Source: an uncultured Lysobacteraceae bacterium (lineage in GTDB: Bacteria; Pseudomonadota; Gammaproteobacteria; Xanthomonadales; Rhodanobacteraceae). Taken from it: a DNA stretch of 7,338 nt. This document shows positions 5,287-7,338 of the stretch, piece after piece. The number at the start of each line of letters is the position of its first letter. Positions within the stretch are counted from its first letter, which is position 1. A program made the translations under genes and the position numbers. A model generated the notes under the pieces. That model saw only the letters and a program-made list of their open reading frames with translations, did no database searches and was not told where the DNA came from. The stretch is from positions 1 through 7,338 of the forward strand of contig CAMLSI010000264.1 in the NCBI GenBank assembly GCA_946482585.1. The letters are read 5' to 3'.

Positions 5287-7164
5287 TCAGACCGACTGCA
5301 GTGCGCGCAGCGCGTCGACGAGACCATGGCCCTGGAAATAGCGTTCGCGGCCGAGGTCCGTCGCCGTGTTGCAGAGAATGGTCTTGATGCGTTCGGGCTG
5401 GCCGATCAGTTCGGCGTTGCGGGCGAGCAGCAGCGCGGCGGCGCCGCTGACGTGCGGCGCCGCCATGCTCGTGCCGTCGAGCGTGACGGCATCGCCGTGC
5501 GGCGCCGGCGCATAGATTTTCTCGCCCGGCGCGACGAGATCCGGCTTGATGCGTCCATCGCCGGTGGGGCCGCGGCTCGAAAAATAGCTGACGCCGAAGT
5601 TGTGCGGTTCGCGCCGGTGCGTGGCGCCGACCGTGATGACGCCTTCGGCGTTGCCGGGATCGGTGATGCTGACGGCGCAGAACTGATAGAACGTCGTGTC
5701 GTCGGCCGCCTTGATGTGGCGGTAGCCGCGATTGCCGGCGGCGGCAACGACGACGACGCCCGCGTTCACCGTGCGCTCGGCTTCGAGGCAGACCGGCGTG
5801 CGGCCGCAGGCGTAGCTGGCCACGTCGTGTTCGAACGAGAGGCTCATGTTGATCCCGTGGACGACCATCATGTCCGCATGGGCGTTGAGATAGCGCAGGA
5901 ACTGGAGCGCCGCGGTCACGACGAATTCGTCGCTGCGGCCGTCGTCCTTGCAGATACGCACGTCGATGAGTTCGATGTCCGGGCAGATGCCCCGCATGGC
6001 GCCGCGCGGCGCGTCGGGCCAGTCGGCTCCGAGTATCCCGGCGACATGCGTGCCGTGGCGGTTGACCGGGATCGCGTAGTCGTCGCGCAGGATTTCGAGC
6101 AGCGGTGCGAGCAGTCCCCAGTCGATGGCCTGGAACGACTCGGCACGCTCGCGTACCTGTTTCAATCGATCGGGCTGTCGGTGGTAGCGTTCGGGCAGCG
6201 CCTTCAGCGACGCGCCCAGCAGCAGTTCGCGCAGCCAGCTGAAATCGAAGGTCCGCACGACACGCGAGCGCTCGCCGTCGCTGGCGTCTGCAGACGGTTC
6301 GTCGGTGCGACCGGCGCGCCGGAATGCCGGATGCGTCGCATCGATGCCGGAGTCGATGACGGCCCAGGTGACGTGGCTGCAGGAAATGTCGAACACGCGC
6401 GTGGCGGCGTCCGCCTTGATGGTCTTGCGCGAATCGGCGACGGCGAGCAGTGCAGGCCGGTCGCAGGTGATCGAATAGATCCAGTCGGTGTCGAACGGAT
6501 GCCAGTCGACGGCCGCTTCGTCGGCGAGCAAACGCCTCCAGCCGTCGGCGGCCAACTCGGCGAGCAGCGCATACGCGCGATCCGGCGGGACGCGCACGAC
6601 GTCGTCCAGCAGCCGGGCGGCGCGCTCGATCGCGTTCCGTCCGCGATCGCCGCCGGCCGCGTGCAGGAACGCCGCGACGCCGGCGACGCGCGCGAACGAC
6701 AGCAGTTCCTTGACGGGAGTGTCGCGGTATGCGTCGCCGTACCGGCGCGCGTCCTCGGACAGCGGCACGTCGGCCCAGAGCGAAGCGCTGTCGAGTTGAA
6801 GTATGCGGCGGGGGTCGAGGTAGACCGCGCGCTCGCGCTGGGCGCCGCGTGACGCGCGCCGGAACCAGCCCGTCATCGGCGCGAGCCGGAACGCCACGTC
6901 CGCGAGATCCGCCGACAACGACACCAGCGTGTTGTTGTAGACGAGCGCGTTGCGTTCGCGCGTGATGCCGGCGTCGACGAGTTCGCGCGCAAGCCGCGGC
7001 GGGGGCAACTGGAGATACGGCTGCAGCAGCAGCGGGATCGGCTTTCCGTCGCTCTCGATCAGCTCGATCCAGACGTCGATGAAGATCGCGCTGTCCTGCA
7101 CGTAGCGGCGCTGGTCGCCCATGCCGTAGAGCAGCAGTTCCACCAATCGGCGAGTCGTGTGCAT
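5287..7164 (-). CDS. Subtilisin-like (S8) serine protease with long unassigned N-terminal region
   Basis: 625 residues. The catalytic domain fills about 262-625 with a full triad: Asp271 in WAVIDSGID (267-275), His370 in NRHGTHVAGI (368-377) and Ser566 in GTSMAAPHVSG (564-574). The oxyanion asparagine is Asn478 in AAAGNRG. KPDLVAPGE (540-548) is also typical. Asp and His are 99 residues apart against about 32 in subtilisin, so there is an insert (about 282-362), partly Arg-rich and helical. Residues 1-260 match no domain I recognise. They are mixed alpha/beta, without a signal peptide, and do not look like an ordinary I9 propeptide. The enzyme is therefore probably intracellular and intact, its N-terminus acting as sensor, recruitment or inhibitory region (inference). 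AAGGAG 7 nt before the ATG fixes the start. It is the first clear gene of the minus-strand set and may process its neighbours or act as a toxic effector. Confidence 0.92.
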   Translation of the reverse strand: MHTTRRLVELLLYGMGDQRRYVQDSAIFIDVWIELIESDGKPIPLLLQPYLQLPPPRLARELVDAGITRERNALVYNNTLVSLSADLADVAFRLAPMTGWFRRASRGAQRERAVYLDPRRILQLDSASLWADVPLSEDARRYGDAYRDTPVKELLSFARVAGVAAFLHAAGGDRGRNAIERAARLLDDVVRVPPDRAYALLAELAADGWRRLLADEAAVDWHPFDTDWIYSITCDRPALLAVADSRKTIKADAATRVFDISCSHVTWAVIDSGIDATHPAFRRAGRTDEPSADASDGERSRVVRTFDFSWLRELLLGASLKALPERYHRQPDRLKQVRERAESFQAIDWGLLAPLLEILRDDYAIPVNRHGTHVAGILGADWPDAPRGAMRGICPDIELIDVRICKDDGRSDEFVVTAALQFLRYLNAHADMMVVHGINMSLSFEHDVASYACGRTPVCLEAERTVNAGVVVVAAAGNRGYRHIKAADDTTFYQFCAVSITDPGNAEGVITVGATHRREPHNFGVSYFSSRGPTGDGRIKPDLVAPGEKIYAPAPHGDAVTLDGTSMAAPHVSGAAALLLARNAELIGQPERIKTILCNTATDLGRERYFQGHGLVDALRALQSV

Positions 7165-7171
7165 CCTGCCG

Positions 7172-7177
7172 CTCCTT
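7172..7177 (-). promoter_or_regulatory. Strong Shine-Dalgarno site of the protease gene
   Basis: Minus-strand AAGGAG with 7 nt to the ATG at 7164. It is the best ribosome-binding site in the cassette, as expected for the first gene of an operon or one translated independently. Confidence 0.75.
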
Positions 7178-7225
7178 CGCGTGCGGATACAGGACTCGTG
7201 GCGTCAGCGTGCCGTTTCTCTCAGC

Positions 7226-7245
7226 GCGCGGCCGTGTCGGCGCGC
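7226..7245. repeat. GC-rich imperfect inverted repeat after the putative upstream gene
   Basis: Arms 7226-7234 and 7238-7245 pair over 8 bp with one bulged G (7230) and a 3-nt loop. It sits directly after the stop of the possible partial gene at 7247. No T-run follows on the minus strand, so it is at best a weak or Rho-assisted terminator; chance is likely in DNA of this composition. Confidence 0.25.
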
Positions 7246-7246
7246 T

Positions 7247-7336
7247 TCAGCCCTCAGCCGGCGCGCCGCGCCGCTCGGGCAGGTCGAGCTCGCGACGCTC
7301 GGATGATTCCGCGCCGCTCGTGAACGGCAGCCCGAG
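7247..7336 (-). CDS. Possible C-terminal end of a further minus-strand gene (cut by window edge)
   Basis: One minus-strand frame is open from the right edge to a TGA at 7247-7249, encoding 29 residues ending in ERRGAPAEG. Its third codon positions are G or C in about 26 of 30 codons, clearly better than the two other minus-strand frames and like the genes beside it. The peptide is charged and without a recognisable motif, as C-terminal tails often are. If real, its stop lies 82 bp before the protease ATG, and the gene could be the first member of the cassette or an unrelated neighbour. The piece is too short for a function. Confidence 0.4.
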   Translation of the reverse strand, partial: LGLPFTSGAESSERRELDLPERRGAPAEG

Positions 7337-7338
7337 CG

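Larger units (their letters stand above)
1510..7164 (-). other. Putative four-gene effector/sensor operon (protease, MBL hydrolase, phospholipase, TIR-like/TPR scaffold)
   Basis: Four minus-strand genes follow each other with gaps of 16, 64 and 97 bp, no opposite-strand gene between them and no T-tailed hairpin. Three encode hydrolases of different chemistry with visible active sites. The fourth joins a deoxyribosyltransferase/TIR-like domain to an ASK1-type TPR scaffold. Co-location of such a scaffold with proteases and other effectors is known from domain-based surveys of prokaryotic conflict systems. I infer a cytoplasmic, signal-gated defence or stress module. No promoter could be confidently placed upstream of 7164. 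Confidence 0.6.

Noticed and set aside
1888..6852. A chain of very long plus-strand open frames (1888-3519, 3005-4222, 4068-5285, 5164-6852) opposite the minus-strand genes
   Set aside because: They run across the boundaries of the real genes, overlap each other, and their proteins are Arg/Ala/Val/Asp-rich without any motif. The opposite strand carries intact catalytic motifs. Long antisense frames are expected in DNA of this composition.
7165..7246. Sigma70-like promoter for the minus-strand operon
   Set aside because: A CTGACG and a TATCCG can be picked out, but they are only about 12 bp apart and weak matches; no acceptable -35/-10 pair was found.
1..7338. CRISPR arrays, tRNA/rRNA genes, insertion sequences or integrase/att repeats
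   Set aside because: No regularly spaced direct repeats, no cloverleaf-like sequence, no transposase or recombinase motif was seen. A covariance-model search was not possible here.

Overview
The window is very GC-rich, with strong G/C bias at third codon positions (frequent gcg, tcg, cgc and gcc). All six genes have ordinary bacterial layouts and Shine-Dalgarno sites. This suits a beta- or gammaproteobacterium of Burkholderia or Xanthomonadales type, but the sequence alone does not fix the genus.

Layout. (1) Left, plus strand: the C-terminal 363 residues of a copper-transporting P1B-type ATPase (CopA-like). Its stop overlaps the start of a 117-residue DUF3703 protein, making a small metal-homeostasis operon. 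(2) After a 66-bp convergent gap, everything else lies on the minus strand. In transcription order it reads: a subtilisin-family (S8) serine protease with a long novel N-terminal region; a free-standing ComEC-type metallo-beta-lactamase-fold hydrolase; a DUF2235/Tle-type alpha/beta-hydrolase (putative phospholipase); and a protein joining a nucleoside-deoxyribosyltransferase/TIR-like N-terminal domain to a TPR scaffold of the MAP3K TRAFs-binding type (the bacterial relative of the animal ASK1 regulatory core). Gaps between these four are 16, 64 and 97 bp with no convincing terminator, so they probably form one operon. (3) The far right edge may hold the last 29 codons of a further minus-strand gene.

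The minus-strand set is the main find. It places three hydrolases able to attack protein, phosphodiester or phosphoanhydride bonds, and lipid beside a protein whose two domains have been predicted to make and/or sense NAD+- or nucleotide-derived signals. This resembles threshold-activated prokaryotic immune systems in which a TPR scaffold related to ASK gates toxic effectors. None of the four proteins has an evident signal peptide or transmembrane segment, so the cassette should act in the cytoplasm, possibly as an abortive-infection module. That role is inferred from domains and neighbourhood; the window contains no mobile element, integrase or att repeat to prove it is a defence island. The copper operon looks like an ordinary chromosomal flank.
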